A stretch of 64,000 nucleotides of DNA from Prevotella sp. (GTDB taxonomy: Bacteria > Bacteroidota > Bacteroidia > Bacteroidales > Bacteroidaceae), in NCBI GenBank assembly GCA_022641735.1, contig JALCDQ010000009.1, forward strand, positions 1 to 64,000. Direction: 5' to 3'. Positions 18,601-27,492 of the stretch are shown piece after piece. The translations under genes were made by a program, and so were the position numbers. Each line of letters starts with the position of its first letter. Within the stretch, counting starts at the first letter, position 1. Below the pieces are notes generated by a model. It had not been told where the DNA came from. It made no database searches and saw only the letters and a program-made list of their open reading frames with translations.

Positions 18601-19740
18601 TTATTTCTTCAACTTGATGCCAATTCCAGGGAGGTCAGTAGGGGTTACTTTGCCATCAACTATCTGCATTCCGTCGAATCGGTCGTTAGAGATGAGCAGG
18701 TTTCCATCAAGGTCTGCCCAGTCAACTAGCGGTGCCAACTGAGCCGCAGCACTAACGGCGCATGAGGTTTCAGTCATACATCCCACCATGATTTTCATGC
18801 CAAGACTACGCCCGAGAATGGCCATTTTATAGGCTTCATGCAGTCCTGTGCTCTTCATCAGCTTGATGTTGATTCCGTCATAAGCATCCTTCAGTTTCAT
18901 AATGTCAGGCAGACGTTGGAATGCTTCATCAGCGATGATGGGCAAACTGCTGCGGTCTCGCAACCAAGCAGTGTCTTCTATCTTCTCTTTTGCCAATGGT
19001 TGCTCCACGAAAAGGCAATTTTGCGTGGCCAGCCAATCAATCATTCGGAGGGCATCTTCTTTGGAATTCCACCCCTGATTGGCATCCACACAGATAGGAA
19101 CATTGGTCATCGAGCGGATGGTCTCTATCATTTCCTTATCTCCAGGCAGTCCCATCTTGACCTTCAAGACCTTATAAGGCGCAGCTTCCTTCACCTTTTG
19201 GCGCACAACGTCAGGCTTATCCATGCCTATAGTGAAAGAGGTGTTTGGGCATTTCTCCACCGAAAGCCCCCAAATCTTATACCATGACTGTCCCATAATC
19301 TTGCCGAGCAGGTCGTGCAGGGCTATATCCACTGAGGCTTTTGCTGCCCGATTATTAGGAGCAACATGGTCCACATAATCGAGAATCTCGTCGATGCGGA
19401 AGGGGTCGGAGAACTGCGCAAGGTCAAGACTGCCGAGGAATGTCGTCACGCTTTGCACGCTTTCGCCAAGATAAGGTGGCATAGAAGCCTCGCCATAACC
19501 AGTGATACCGTCATATTCCAACTGTACTTGCACGTCAGGAGTTGTCGTGCGACTGTATTTAGCGAGGTTAAAGCTATGGCGCAACTTTAGTTCGTAAGGC
19601 TGAAACGATAGTTTCAGATGTGACTTCAAGGCCGTTTTCTTTATCTTGTTTTTACCGGTTTTCTCTGAAAAAATGGGCAGTGGATTGGCTGCTATGGCCA
19701 GTCCTAACGCCGAAGTCTTGATAAAATCTCTCCTGTTCAT
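18601..19740 (-). CDS. L-Ala-D/L-Glu (dipeptide) epimerase, Tat-type signal
   Basis: 379-residue enolase-superfamily enzyme. It interconverts L-Ala-D-Glu from peptidoglycan with L-Ala-L-Glu. Key motifs: the base KVKMG, metal ligands in VDANQGW, VEQPL and ADEAF, and the second lysine in GINIKLMKS. The N-terminus MNRRDFIKTSALGLAIAA has the twin-arginine pattern, so the enzyme would leave the cytoplasm folded. That differs from the cytosolic E. coli and Bacillus enzymes. It is the last gene of the salvage block and lies 3 bp from the NlpC/P60 gene. Other dipeptide specificities within the family cannot be excluded. Confidence 0.88.
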   Translation of the reverse strand: MNRRDFIKTSALGLAIAANPLPIFSEKTGKNKIKKTALKSHLKLSFQPYELKLRHSFNLAKYSRTTTPDVQVQLEYDGITGYGEASMPPYLGESVQSVTTFLGSLDLAQFSDPFRIDEILDYVDHVAPNNRAAKASVDIALHDLLGKIMGQSWYKIWGLSVEKCPNTSFTIGMDKPDVVRQKVKEAAPYKVLKVKMGLPGDKEMIETIRSMTNVPICVDANQGWNSKEDALRMIDWLATQNCLFVEQPLAKEKIEDTAWLRDRSSLPIIADEAFQRLPDIMKLKDAYDGINIKLMKSTGLHEAYKMAILGRSLGMKIMVGCMTETSCAVSAAAQLAPLVDWADLDGNLLISNDRFDGMQIVDGKVTPTDLPGIGIKLKK

Positions 19741-19743
19741 AAT

Positions 19744-21957
19744 TTATTGATTTTCATTCTTTATTTCAAAGTACCATGGATGATGTCTCACCGCCATGAT
19801 GCCATGCGTTCCTATGTAGCCATTTATCCTGCTGATAGACAGTGGGGACATGTCCAAATAGTCGTTGGCAACAGGGTCTAAGCTGTTGATTTTTACTTGT
19901 CCGGAGCAATGGATGTATTGTCCATCGCGCAGATAGAGAGCCACATGAGTCACTTTTCCTCTGCTTGAGCCGAAGAAAAGCAGGTCGCCCGTCTCGGCAT
20001 TACGCCAATCTGAGGCTTCAATCTTCTTTCCCGTGCAGGCTTGTTGCGATGCATCACGCTGAAGAATAATGGCGTTAGCAAAGTAGCTGACCTTTGCAAG
20101 CCCTGAGCAATCTGTTATTTTCGTGGTCGTACCACCCCAAAGATAACCGCTTCCCATCATTCTGCGAGCCGTTCTTTCTATTAATTGGGCATTGAAAGAC
20201 TGTAGAGCCCAGTCCTCGAAATCTTCCACTTCATCCTTAAGTATCCATCCTTCGCGACCATCGGGAGTGGCAAGCCTTATCCATTTGCCCTTCTTTGCCT
20301 TATATTCAAGCAGACATCCAAGCGTAAGGTCTGTCACTGTTTCGTCTCCATTCGGTTCACTTACAAGGCGAGACTGATAGGTCGTGACGATAAAACGCTT
20401 TGCTTTAAGCCACTGATGATAGCGAATACTGTCAACGGGAGTCAAGGAACTCTCAGGAATATACGCTATATAGCTGTCTGGAGTTTGGACGAGATACCAG
20501 TCATCATCCTTTTCAAGGATTCTGACAGGTGTGCCCATAATGGCCTGAGTGGCCATTTCAGCAGCATGAGAACCCTCAAAACGCAAGGAAGCTGTACTCA
20601 ATTTCACAATTCCACGAGGCTCTTTTGCCATAGGGCTATCAGCTTTTATGGGAAGAAAAGAATTGATTGTCATCTTTGAATCAAAGTCTTTATATTCCAA
20701 ATTTCCACCTCTCCATTCGGCTTCACCTGCTTGAAAATCAACCGTTTCACAACGAACAAATTCCTTTTTAGGGTTCAATTGACCGCATATTCCTTGATTG
20801 GTGGCAAGTCGACAGAAGTCAAGACCGCTCTTATAATAATCTGCAAGAAGCTCATTGCGGGTATCTCGGCCATAAGAAGGGTCAGCGGGTACCCAACCAA
20901 CACCTTCAAAATAGACTTCAGTCCAATCATGATAACCTGCTCCTGTTGGTTCAATAGCCCATCCGCTTTCCCATTTTGCAGGGATGCCAATAGAGCGGAG
21001 CAAGGTTATATATAATAAGGAGACCTGTCCACAGTCGCCATGCTTCTCGCGGAGAACGTATTCAGGGATGTTTTGAATTGTGCTATATTCACGTGCACCA
21101 GCCCATGGAAACGTCTTTGCAATCCAGTCATAGAGGAGAGAAGCCTGCAAAACGGGATTTGTTTCTTTGCCAACCAACTTCTTGGCAAGGGTGCGCATGT
21201 CGTTGGTTATAAGGATATGAGGAGCCTCAGATTGAGTATAATGGATATAATCAGCTGATGTCTTATCATAAGGTTTTAATCTTGAGAGCAACTCGGAACG
21301 GTCAATATGCCGTTCTCCAACATCATATCGGAAGGTGATCTCAAAACGGGTTATCTGTCCTTTCACAGCTTTTGCTTCCATATATGCTGTATGATGCAGA
21401 CTGCCTTCCGATAAATGAACATCATAGGAGGAACGGAGCAACTCTATATTACGTTGGCGCAGATTCTCAAAGGGGAAGGGTAGCCAGGCACGAATCGTTT
21501 CTCCAGCAGGAACGGCATCAGCTTTGACATCCAAACGGAATGTAAGCGTGACCCGATGCCAGTCTCGAATGTCGTTAATATCAGGCTCTGAAGCCATGGC
21601 TTCATCATAATATGACTTATAAGTATTATAAGTTTCCTTCTTTTTTGCAACTTTGCCAGTGCATATATTGTCAGGTCCTAGCAACCAGAAATTGCTTACT
21701 GCCTTACGAAACCACATCTCCTGACCGTCAATATTGGCTGTTTCAATAAAGCGTCTTGACTTCCAAGCATTAAGACTATCATCTGAAACAGCGCCAATGC
21801 GAGCCTCTATTTGGCGACGTCCTTCATCGGGTGTCAGCGAAAAATCATGGCGATAACGCTCTTCAATCCGTTTCAAGGAATCTGTCTTATAGTCGATTTG
21901 TGCCATGGCAGAGACGGATAGAAGCAATAAGCACAGTAAAAGTAAACTCTTTTTCAT
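19744..21957 (-). CDS. Transglutaminase-like / SH3 / NlpC-P60 fusion peptidase
   Basis: 737 residues with a signal peptide (1-19). A transglutaminase-like domain has C309 (HGDCGQ), H343 (GYHDW) and D359 (PADPS). Two bacterial SH3-like domains follow (~455-515 and ~520-590). The C-terminal NlpC/P60 peptidase has its cysteine in TDCSGL and histidines in VTHVAL and YIHCSG. The SH3-SH3-NlpC part resembles YkfC-type gamma-D-glutamyl-diamino-acid endopeptidases that release L-Ala-D-Glu. That is the substrate of the epimerase encoded 3 bp downstream. The added N-terminal papain-like domain suggests two cuts by one protein; its target is unknown. Confidence 0.88.
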   Translation of the reverse strand: MKKSLLLLCLLLLSVSAMAQIDYKTDSLKRIEERYRHDFSLTPDEGRRQIEARIGAVSDDSLNAWKSRRFIETANIDGQEMWFRKAVSNFWLLGPDNICTGKVAKKKETYNTYKSYYDEAMASEPDINDIRDWHRVTLTFRLDVKADAVPAGETIRAWLPFPFENLRQRNIELLRSSYDVHLSEGSLHHTAYMEAKAVKGQITRFEITFRYDVGERHIDRSELLSRLKPYDKTSADYIHYTQSEAPHILITNDMRTLAKKLVGKETNPVLQASLLYDWIAKTFPWAGAREYSTIQNIPEYVLREKHGDCGQVSLLYITLLRSIGIPAKWESGWAIEPTGAGYHDWTEVYFEGVGWVPADPSYGRDTRNELLADYYKSGLDFCRLATNQGICGQLNPKKEFVRCETVDFQAGEAEWRGGNLEYKDFDSKMTINSFLPIKADSPMAKEPRGIVKLSTASLRFEGSHAAEMATQAIMGTPVRILEKDDDWYLVQTPDSYIAYIPESSLTPVDSIRYHQWLKAKRFIVTTYQSRLVSEPNGDETVTDLTLGCLLEYKAKKGKWIRLATPDGREGWILKDEVEDFEDWALQSFNAQLIERTARRMMGSGYLWGGTTTKITDCSGLAKVSYFANAIILQRDASQQACTGKKIEASDWRNAETGDLLFFGSSRGKVTHVALYLRDGQYIHCSGQVKINSLDPVANDYLDMSPLSISRINGYIGTHGIMAVRHHPWYFEIKNENQ

Positions 21958-22002
21958 GATTTATATAATCATTAATAATGTTCCAATTAAACGTTAAACA
22001 CA

Positions 22003-23259
22003 TCATTTTATCATAGCTCCAGCAACGGCATTAGCTACAAGAGAACGCAGGCGTACCACACTGTATTTATCTTCAGGGTGAACGGCATTGATGAGAAGAA
22101 TTATCGAAAGGTCATTATCAGGGTCGATAACAATGGATGTGCCCGTATATCCAGAGTGACAATAGGTGTCTGGGCTCAGATAATCTCCTTTATTGGAAGA
22201 ATAATCAGAATAGACATCCCAACCGAGTGAACGCCCGAATTGAGCAACGGTACGTGGAACTGTACGCATTGCCTTTACGGCTAAAGGGCTCAAAATGCGT
22301 TTGCCATTCCACTCTCCGCCATTCTGAAGAGCGGCACATAAGATGGCTATATCATCAGCAGAACTGAACAAACCGGCATTCCCACTTACTCCATTATTGC
22401 AGATACGAGCCAAAGGGTCGTGCACTTGCCCACAAAGGACTTGCCCGCTTGTTTGTTTCTCAGTAGGAGCTATGATGTCATGCCAATCACCTTTCATCAA
22501 TGTTGACCAACAAGCATCCGATGTGTTTACCCAAATACCCTTGTCATTCTGTTTGCAAGGCAGGTAATCAGTGAACTTCATGCCTAATTTTTCAAAGATA
22601 TTTTCACGTGCAAACTGTCTAAGAGTCTGTCCACTGATTTTTTCAATGATGCGTTGTAACGTAATATAATTGAGACAACTATATTGAAAATCTGTTTTGG
22701 GACGGAAATCGCGATGGCAGGAATCTATATAATTCATTAGTGTATTATGATTGGAATCCCCACATTTTCTTTTCAAGTCATCGGGCGTGATATACGGTGG
22801 CAGCCCTGATGTATGGGTCATTAGATCTTCAATGCGGATTGCCTGCGTCATTTCTCCATCTTCACTCGTCCAGTATTTAAATTCGGGTAGGTACATGTTC
22901 ACAGCATCAAGCATCCTAATCTTTCCCTGTTCTGCAAGAATATGAATGCATATAGCTGTAGACATAGCTTTCGAACAGGAAGCCATATCAAATACAGTAC
23001 CCACGGTCATGGGCTCTATAGTAGGGTAAATTTGTTTATTGCCGTAAGCTTTCAGATAGGCCATTTTCCCGTTTTTCACAACAGCAAGGACTGCACCAGG
23101 AATTCTTTTCTGAAGAATTTCATTGTTGATGACATCATCAGCATATTTTAGGAGTTCTGAACTCATGCCTACTTGTTCTGGCGCAACGCGTTGTAAAGGT
23201 TGAGAAAAGCCTATAGTTACAACATTCAGAGCAAAAAGGAAAGCATACAAACGCTTCAT
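22003..23259 (-). CDS. Serine hydrolase, class C beta-lactamase fold
   Basis: 418 residues with a signal peptide (1-19). The SxxK motif is S94-C-S-K97; the second motif position reads Y193-S-C instead of the usual YxN; HSGYTGTS near the C-terminus takes the place of the KTG box. Such proteins hydrolyse amides or esters of cell-wall compounds. In the B. subtilis murQRP-amiE-nagZ-namZ cluster a beta-lactamase-like protein (AmiE) is the MurNAc-L-Ala amidase. This gene sits beside murQ in a cluster with namZ, so the same role is plausible but inferred. Confidence 0.85.
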   Translation of the reverse strand: MKRLYAFLFALNVVTIGFSQPLQRVAPEQVGMSSELLKYADDVINNEILQKRIPGAVLAVVKNGKMAYLKAYGNKQIYPTIEPMTVGTVFDMASCSKAMSTAICIHILAEQGKIRMLDAVNMYLPEFKYWTSEDGEMTQAIRIEDLMTHTSGLPPYITPDDLKRKCGDSNHNTLMNYIDSCHRDFRPKTDFQYSCLNYITLQRIIEKISGQTLRQFARENIFEKLGMKFTDYLPCKQNDKGIWVNTSDACWSTLMKGDWHDIIAPTEKQTSGQVLCGQVHDPLARICNNGVSGNAGLFSSADDIAILCAALQNGGEWNGKRILSPLAVKAMRTVPRTVAQFGRSLGWDVYSDYSSNKGDYLSPDTYCHSGYTGTSIVIDPDNDLSIILLINAVHPEDKYSVVRLRSLVANAVAGAMIK

Positions 23260-23282
23260 AACAGATTCACTTTATATTGAAT

Positions 23283-24104
23283 TTATAGATTTTCTTCCTT
23301 ATTATATTCATCAATGGCTTTCTTTACAGAGCCATGCATGAGAAGCATTACTTTGGCATGTTCGTAGTCAAGTCCTAATTCCTTGACAATCATTCGAGTA
23401 CCTCTATCAACGAGTTTTTGATTGGTGAGTTGCATATTCACCATCATATTACCCTTGACACGCCCAAGTTTGATCATTACAGTGGTAGTTATCATGTTAA
23501 GAATCATTTTTTGTCCTGTACCAGACTTCATGCGGGAAGAACCTGTCACGAACTCAGGACCAACAATCATTTCAATCGGATAATCAGCTTCTGCAGCCAA
23601 AGGAGAATCGGGATTGCTCGTAATACAACCTGTTAGAATACCGTGGGCACGTGCTTCATGCAGGGCACCGATAACGTATGGGGTGGTACCCGATGCCGCA
23701 ATGCCGATAACGGTATCGCGTTTGGTGATTTTATGTGCCACAAGTTCATCCCATCCATGATGTGGGTCATCTTCTGCATTCTCCACTGCATTGCGCAAAG
23801 CGGTGTCTCCACCAGCAATAAGACCGATAACCATCGATGGTGGAACGCCAAACGTTGGAGGTAACTCAGAAGCATCAAGCACACCAAGACGACCGCTCGT
23901 CCCCGCTCCCATGTAGAATATTCTTCCACCACGTCTCATTCTTGGGACGATTTCCGTTACCAGTTTCTCTATCACAGGAATGGTTTTCTTAACAGCTGGA
24001 GCTATCTTTTGGTCTTCAGAATTGATGTCATAAAGCAACTCACCTACTGTTTTCTTCTCTAAATCGTCATATAATGACGCTTGTTCAGTTATCTTTACGA
24101 ACAT
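23283..24104 (-). CDS. murQ: N-acetylmuramic acid 6-phosphate etherase (MurQ)
   Basis: 273-residue lyase of the SIS family. It cleaves the lactyl ether of MurNAc-6-phosphate to give GlcNAc-6-phosphate and lactate in the cytoplasm. The sugar-phosphate loop and active-site region GAGTSGRLGVLDASELPPTF is intact, with the catalytic Glu in DASE. FVTGSSRMKSGTGQKM is the second family signature. It follows the MurK-like kinase gene after an 86-bp gap, so it acts on that enzyme's product. Confidence 0.96.
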   Translation of the reverse strand: MFVKITEQASLYDDLEKKTVGELLYDINSEDQKIAPAVKKTIPVIEKLVTEIVPRMRRGGRIFYMGAGTSGRLGVLDASELPPTFGVPPSMVIGLIAGGDTALRNAVENAEDDPHHGWDELVAHKITKRDTVIGIAASGTTPYVIGALHEARAHGILTGCITSNPDSPLAAEADYPIEMIVGPEFVTGSSRMKSGTGQKMILNMITTTVMIKLGRVKGNMMVNMQLTNQKLVDRGTRMIVKELGLDYEHAKVMLLMHGSVKKAIDEYNKEENL

Positions 24105-24190
24105 ATCTTATAAATTAAAGATTAGTAAATAAAAGTTTCTAATAGCAACTGATAGTGAGCGGATATGCCGCCCCTCTTTATCATTGATTG

Positions 24191-25042
24191 CTAATGATGA
24201 TATTTAATCAGGCCTCCCATTGGAGCTTTCATGATGAGGCCAAGCTTAATCCCTGTCTTATTGGCAGCCTCTTGCAAAACATTGCGGTAATAGTAGGCTA
24301 TAGAACCAATGAAATTGACGGGTACACCTTGATATTCATATTGCATCACATTACGGCGGATGAAGGCTTCAAAGCTATTAAGAACCAAGGCGTGTACCGT
24401 TGGGTCACTGAGATTATCTTCAAGAAATTTGTTAAGGGAAGCCAAGAATCGGTTAGGGAAAGGTTTGCGATAGACACGGTCAATGATGTCCGCAGGTGTC
24501 AGATTGTATTCTTTCAGGAACTTCTCTTTTAAGCCTGGTGTCATCTGATTCTTCAGTAAGTCACCGACCATCAGTTTTCCTAATACAGCCCCACTGCCTT
24601 CATCGCCAAGGATGAAACCCAATGGCGACACATTGGCTGTTATCTGATTACCATCATAATAGCAAGAGTTACTACCCGTTCCCATGATGCATACGATTCC
24701 AGCTTCATGCTGACATAAAGCACGAGCAGCACCGGCCATGTCACTCTGTACCTCTACATGGACATCAGCGCCAAGTGCTCTTGCCACTGCTTTTTGTACT
24801 ATAGGGGATTTCTCAGCCGTACAACCTGCCCCATAGAAATAAACATCTGTGATGATTTTGGAAGTACCATGAAGCACTTTATCAATCTCTGGGACAAGGG
24901 TTAGCGAAAGTTCAGTGAATATTTCGTCCTCCGTTTGGTAGAACGGATTAATTCCCTTTGTTGAAATCATTTGAGATTCCCCAACCTCACCGATAAGACT
25001 CCAATCGGTTTTAGTGGAACCACTGTCTGCAATTAGTATCAT
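24191..25042 (-). CDS. murK: MurNAc/GlcNAc kinase of the BadF family (MurK-like)
   Basis: 283-residue sugar kinase of the BadF/BadG ATPase family. The phosphate-1 motif is DSGSTKTDW at the N-terminus, and GTGSNSCYYDG and GDEGSGAVLGK are adenosine/phosphate-2 motifs. Its position between the MurT-like transporter gene (6 bp upstream) and murQ matches the murTKQ cluster of Tannerella forsythia, where MurK phosphorylates MurNAc. I therefore call it MurK; it could also use GlcNAc. A paralogue lies at 42434-43273. Confidence 0.88.
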   Translation of the reverse strand: MILIADSGSTKTDWSLIGEVGESQMISTKGINPFYQTEDEIFTELSLTLVPEIDKVLHGTSKIITDVYFYGAGCTAEKSPIVQKAVARALGADVHVEVQSDMAGAARALCQHEAGIVCIMGTGSNSCYYDGNQITANVSPLGFILGDEGSGAVLGKLMVGDLLKNQMTPGLKEKFLKEYNLTPADIIDRVYRKPFPNRFLASLNKFLEDNLSDPTVHALVLNSFEAFIRRNVMQYEYQGVPVNFIGSIAYYYRNVLQEAANKTGIKLGLIMKAPMGGLIKYHH

Positions 25043-25048
25043 ATTTAA

Positions 25049-26239
25049 TTATATTTTTATGTAAATTCTACGTTTATAAAGTTGATATCCGATGACCCAG
25101 TTAAGCAAAACGAATAGTAAGGCATAGACAAGAGAGCCTAACTTAGCACCAAACAGAGGATCATAAAGTTGATAATAGAAGAAGCCGACAACGTTATGGG
25201 ATACGCCATTGACCATGAAATGCACAGCACCGAACACGATTGCGATAATGTCTCCCATAACGTACATGAACAGCGGATTGACTCCAAAGGCCTCAAAAAA
25301 TCGACTCCATGCCTTGTGGTCCTTTACATCGATTACATAAATGAGCATTGCCAGCAGGCAAGCGCCCATTCCCGTTGTGATAAGTACAAATGTGGGCGAC
25401 CATACTTTCTTGCTGATAGGGCAGCCAAAACTAAGCAACCAACCTGCCAAGATGAGTGGAGCACCTGTCAGAAAGAGTTTCGAGATGATGTTCCAAAGAT
25501 GCTGTTCCTTGGTTGTTCCTTCCTTTTCAGGCTTGAATATCATGCGTCCTACCAAGAAACCAATCATCACGTGGGCAACGGCAGGAATGGTACTGAGCAG
25601 TCCTTCAGGGTCGATACCATTGTCATGATACATGTGCTCAGGGGTAAGTATGGAACGGTCGACAATTGAAAGAATGTTGTCTTCACCATAAACAAAGCCA
25701 TTTCCGAGGAGCAATAAAATGAAATATCCGCCTAAAAGAACGGTAATAATCCATGGGAAATATTTGTGTTTGACGGTAATGGCAAGAATTGCCGTGATGC
25801 CATAGCATAAAGCCAACCGTTGCATGACACCTAATATACGCATGTGGTCGAAGTTCAGCAAGGCTTCCAAGAACTGATTGCCAAAACCGATGCCCTCCGT
25901 AGGGGTATGCCAATAATTGCAGAAGCGCGAAAACCAGCCAATCAGTACGCCAATCAGAAAGATAACCACGGTACGGCGCAGGATTTTCAGGATGGCTGCA
26001 GTGGATGGCTGGAAATCATACTTACGCAAAGAGATGTATGTGGAAACACCCATGATGAACATGAAGAACGGGAATACGAGGTCCGTAGGTGTCAGTCCTA
26101 TCCATGGAGCATGTTCCAATGGCGTGAAGACATTCTCTCCGTTGCCAGGATTATTTACTAATATCATTCCCGCAATGGTAAATCCTCGAAGGATATCGAG
26201 GGCTAAGATACGATGCGATGATGTCTGAACGTTATTCAT
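25049..26239 (-). CDS. murT: MurT-like inner-membrane sugar transporter (DUF5009/HGSNAT-like)
   Basis: 396 residues with about ten membrane segments. The N-terminal LALDILRGFTIAGMILVNNP is the signature of the heparan-alpha-glucosaminide acetyltransferase-like family (DUF5009, NagX). In T. forsythia the equivalent protein of the murTKQ operon is the MurNAc transporter. The start overlaps the namZ stop by 4 bp (ATGA), and murK follows after 6 bp, so the three are translated together. Transport is inferred from context; the family fold is that of acyltransferases. Confidence 0.82.
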   Translation of the reverse strand: MNNVQTSSHRILALDILRGFTIAGMILVNNPGNGENVFTPLEHAPWIGLTPTDLVFPFFMFIMGVSTYISLRKYDFQPSTAAILKILRRTVVIFLIGVLIGWFSRFCNYWHTPTEGIGFGNQFLEALLNFDHMRILGVMQRLALCYGITAILAITVKHKYFPWIITVLLGGYFILLLLGNGFVYGEDNILSIVDRSILTPEHMYHDNGIDPEGLLSTIPAVAHVMIGFLVGRMIFKPEKEGTTKEQHLWNIISKLFLTGAPLILAGWLLSFGCPISKKVWSPTFVLITTGMGACLLAMLIYVIDVKDHKAWSRFFEAFGVNPLFMYVMGDIIAIVFGAVHFMVNGVSHNVVGFFYYQLYDPLFGAKLGSLVYALLFVLLNWVIGYQLYKRRIYIKI

Positions 26240-27477
26240 TTATAAAGATAATATTTTTTAGATAATTGTTTAAAACTTTCTATATCTTTGTACCAGTAGC
26301 CACGAACATCCTCCCAACGGAATCGTTTGGAGAACAGTTGGCGAATCTGTTTGGAACCGCAAACCTTGTCAAACATGTTGAAACGGTCTTTATCCTCTTC
26401 TCCGAAGATTTTATGATCGGGGTACATGGCAGCCTCTTCTTGGGCTACAAGGAATTGAATATCTGTGAGTGGAGCCTTCTGATAATCAATGATATGTACC
26501 TGAACACCTTGTATCTGCTGGTCTTTATACACCGCATAGAAGGGTCTGCAATAGATTGGACGGAACAAAACACCAGGAATCTTCAAAGCATTCAGCCTCT
26601 CTGCAAAGGCCTGAGCGTCTATCCATGGTGCTGCGAACATCTGGAAAGGAATCGTATAGCCAACGCCGATACTCATATAGTTGAATTCTCCGATAATTCC
26701 ACTTACGGAATAGAACCACGAGGAGACAGGTTGTGGGATATGGGGAGAGGATGGAATCCACTCCAAACCTGTCTGTGTATAGTCCATACGGCGTTTCCAG
26801 CCCTTCATTTTGATGACCTTTAGATTGCATTGAATGCCGCCTTTCAGCATGTGTTCTCCATTGAGCAATTCTGCCAATTCTCCACAAGTGAGGCCATATA
26901 TATAAGGTATCTTGAATTGAGAAACAAACGATACGCAGTCATCTTCCGTAAGATTACCCTCTACTTTCTCACCTCCAAGGGGATTAGGACGGTCAAGAAC
27001 GATGAACTCCTTGCCATTTTCGGCAGCCGCTTCCATGGCTAATCCCATGGAACTGATATAAGTAAAGGAGCGGCAACCAATGTCCTGAATATCATAAACG
27101 AGAACATCTATATCCTTCAACATCTCTGCTGTTGGTTTGCGGGTCTTGCCGAAAAGCGAGTAAACAGGCAGTCCTGTGGCCTTGTCTTTGGCATCCGTAA
27201 CTGCATCTCCTGCATGTGCATTGCCTCTGACGCCATGTTCAGGACCGTAAAGAGCCACAAGATGCACGTTAGGGGCGGCTGCAAGGATGTCAATCGTTGA
27301 ACGCAGATTGTTGTCAACGCCCGTAGGATTGGTGATGAGACCTACTCGCTTGCCTTCAAGAGGCTTGAAATTCTCAGCCTTCAAGACCTCGATGCCTGTC
27401 TTGATGCGAATCTTCTGACGGGCAGAAAGACTCGTAAAAGTCAGTAAACAGAGAAATAAAAGAACTGTTTTTCTCAT
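26236..27477 (-). CDS. namZ: Exo-beta-N-acetylmuramidase NamZ (DUF1343)
   Basis: 413 residues, signal peptide at 1-19. The DUF1343 family was shown in B. subtilis to release MurNAc from the non-reducing ends of peptidoglycan glycans (NamZ). The conserved GPEHG (residues 78-82), VYDIQDIGCRSFTYI and DRPNPLGG motifs are present. The product, free MurNAc, is what MurT would import, and murT overlaps its stop codon. Secretion signal and position both support a periplasmic role in MurNAc release. Confidence 0.9.
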   Translation of the reverse strand: MRKTVLLFLCLLTFTSLSARQKIRIKTGIEVLKAENFKPLEGKRVGLITNPTGVDNNLRSTIDILAAAPNVHLVALYGPEHGVRGNAHAGDAVTDAKDKATGLPVYSLFGKTRKPTAEMLKDIDVLVYDIQDIGCRSFTYISSMGLAMEAAAENGKEFIVLDRPNPLGGEKVEGNLTEDDCVSFVSQFKIPYIYGLTCGELAELLNGEHMLKGGIQCNLKVIKMKGWKRRMDYTQTGLEWIPSSPHIPQPVSSWFYSVSGIIGEFNYMSIGVGYTIPFQMFAAPWIDAQAFAERLNALKIPGVLFRPIYCRPFYAVYKDQQIQGVQVHIIDYQKAPLTDIQFLVAQEEAAMYPDHKIFGEEDKDRFNMFDKVCGSKQIRQLFSKRFRWEDVRGYWYKDIESFKQLSKKYYLYK

Positions 27478-27492
27478 TTTTAGTCTTGCTTT

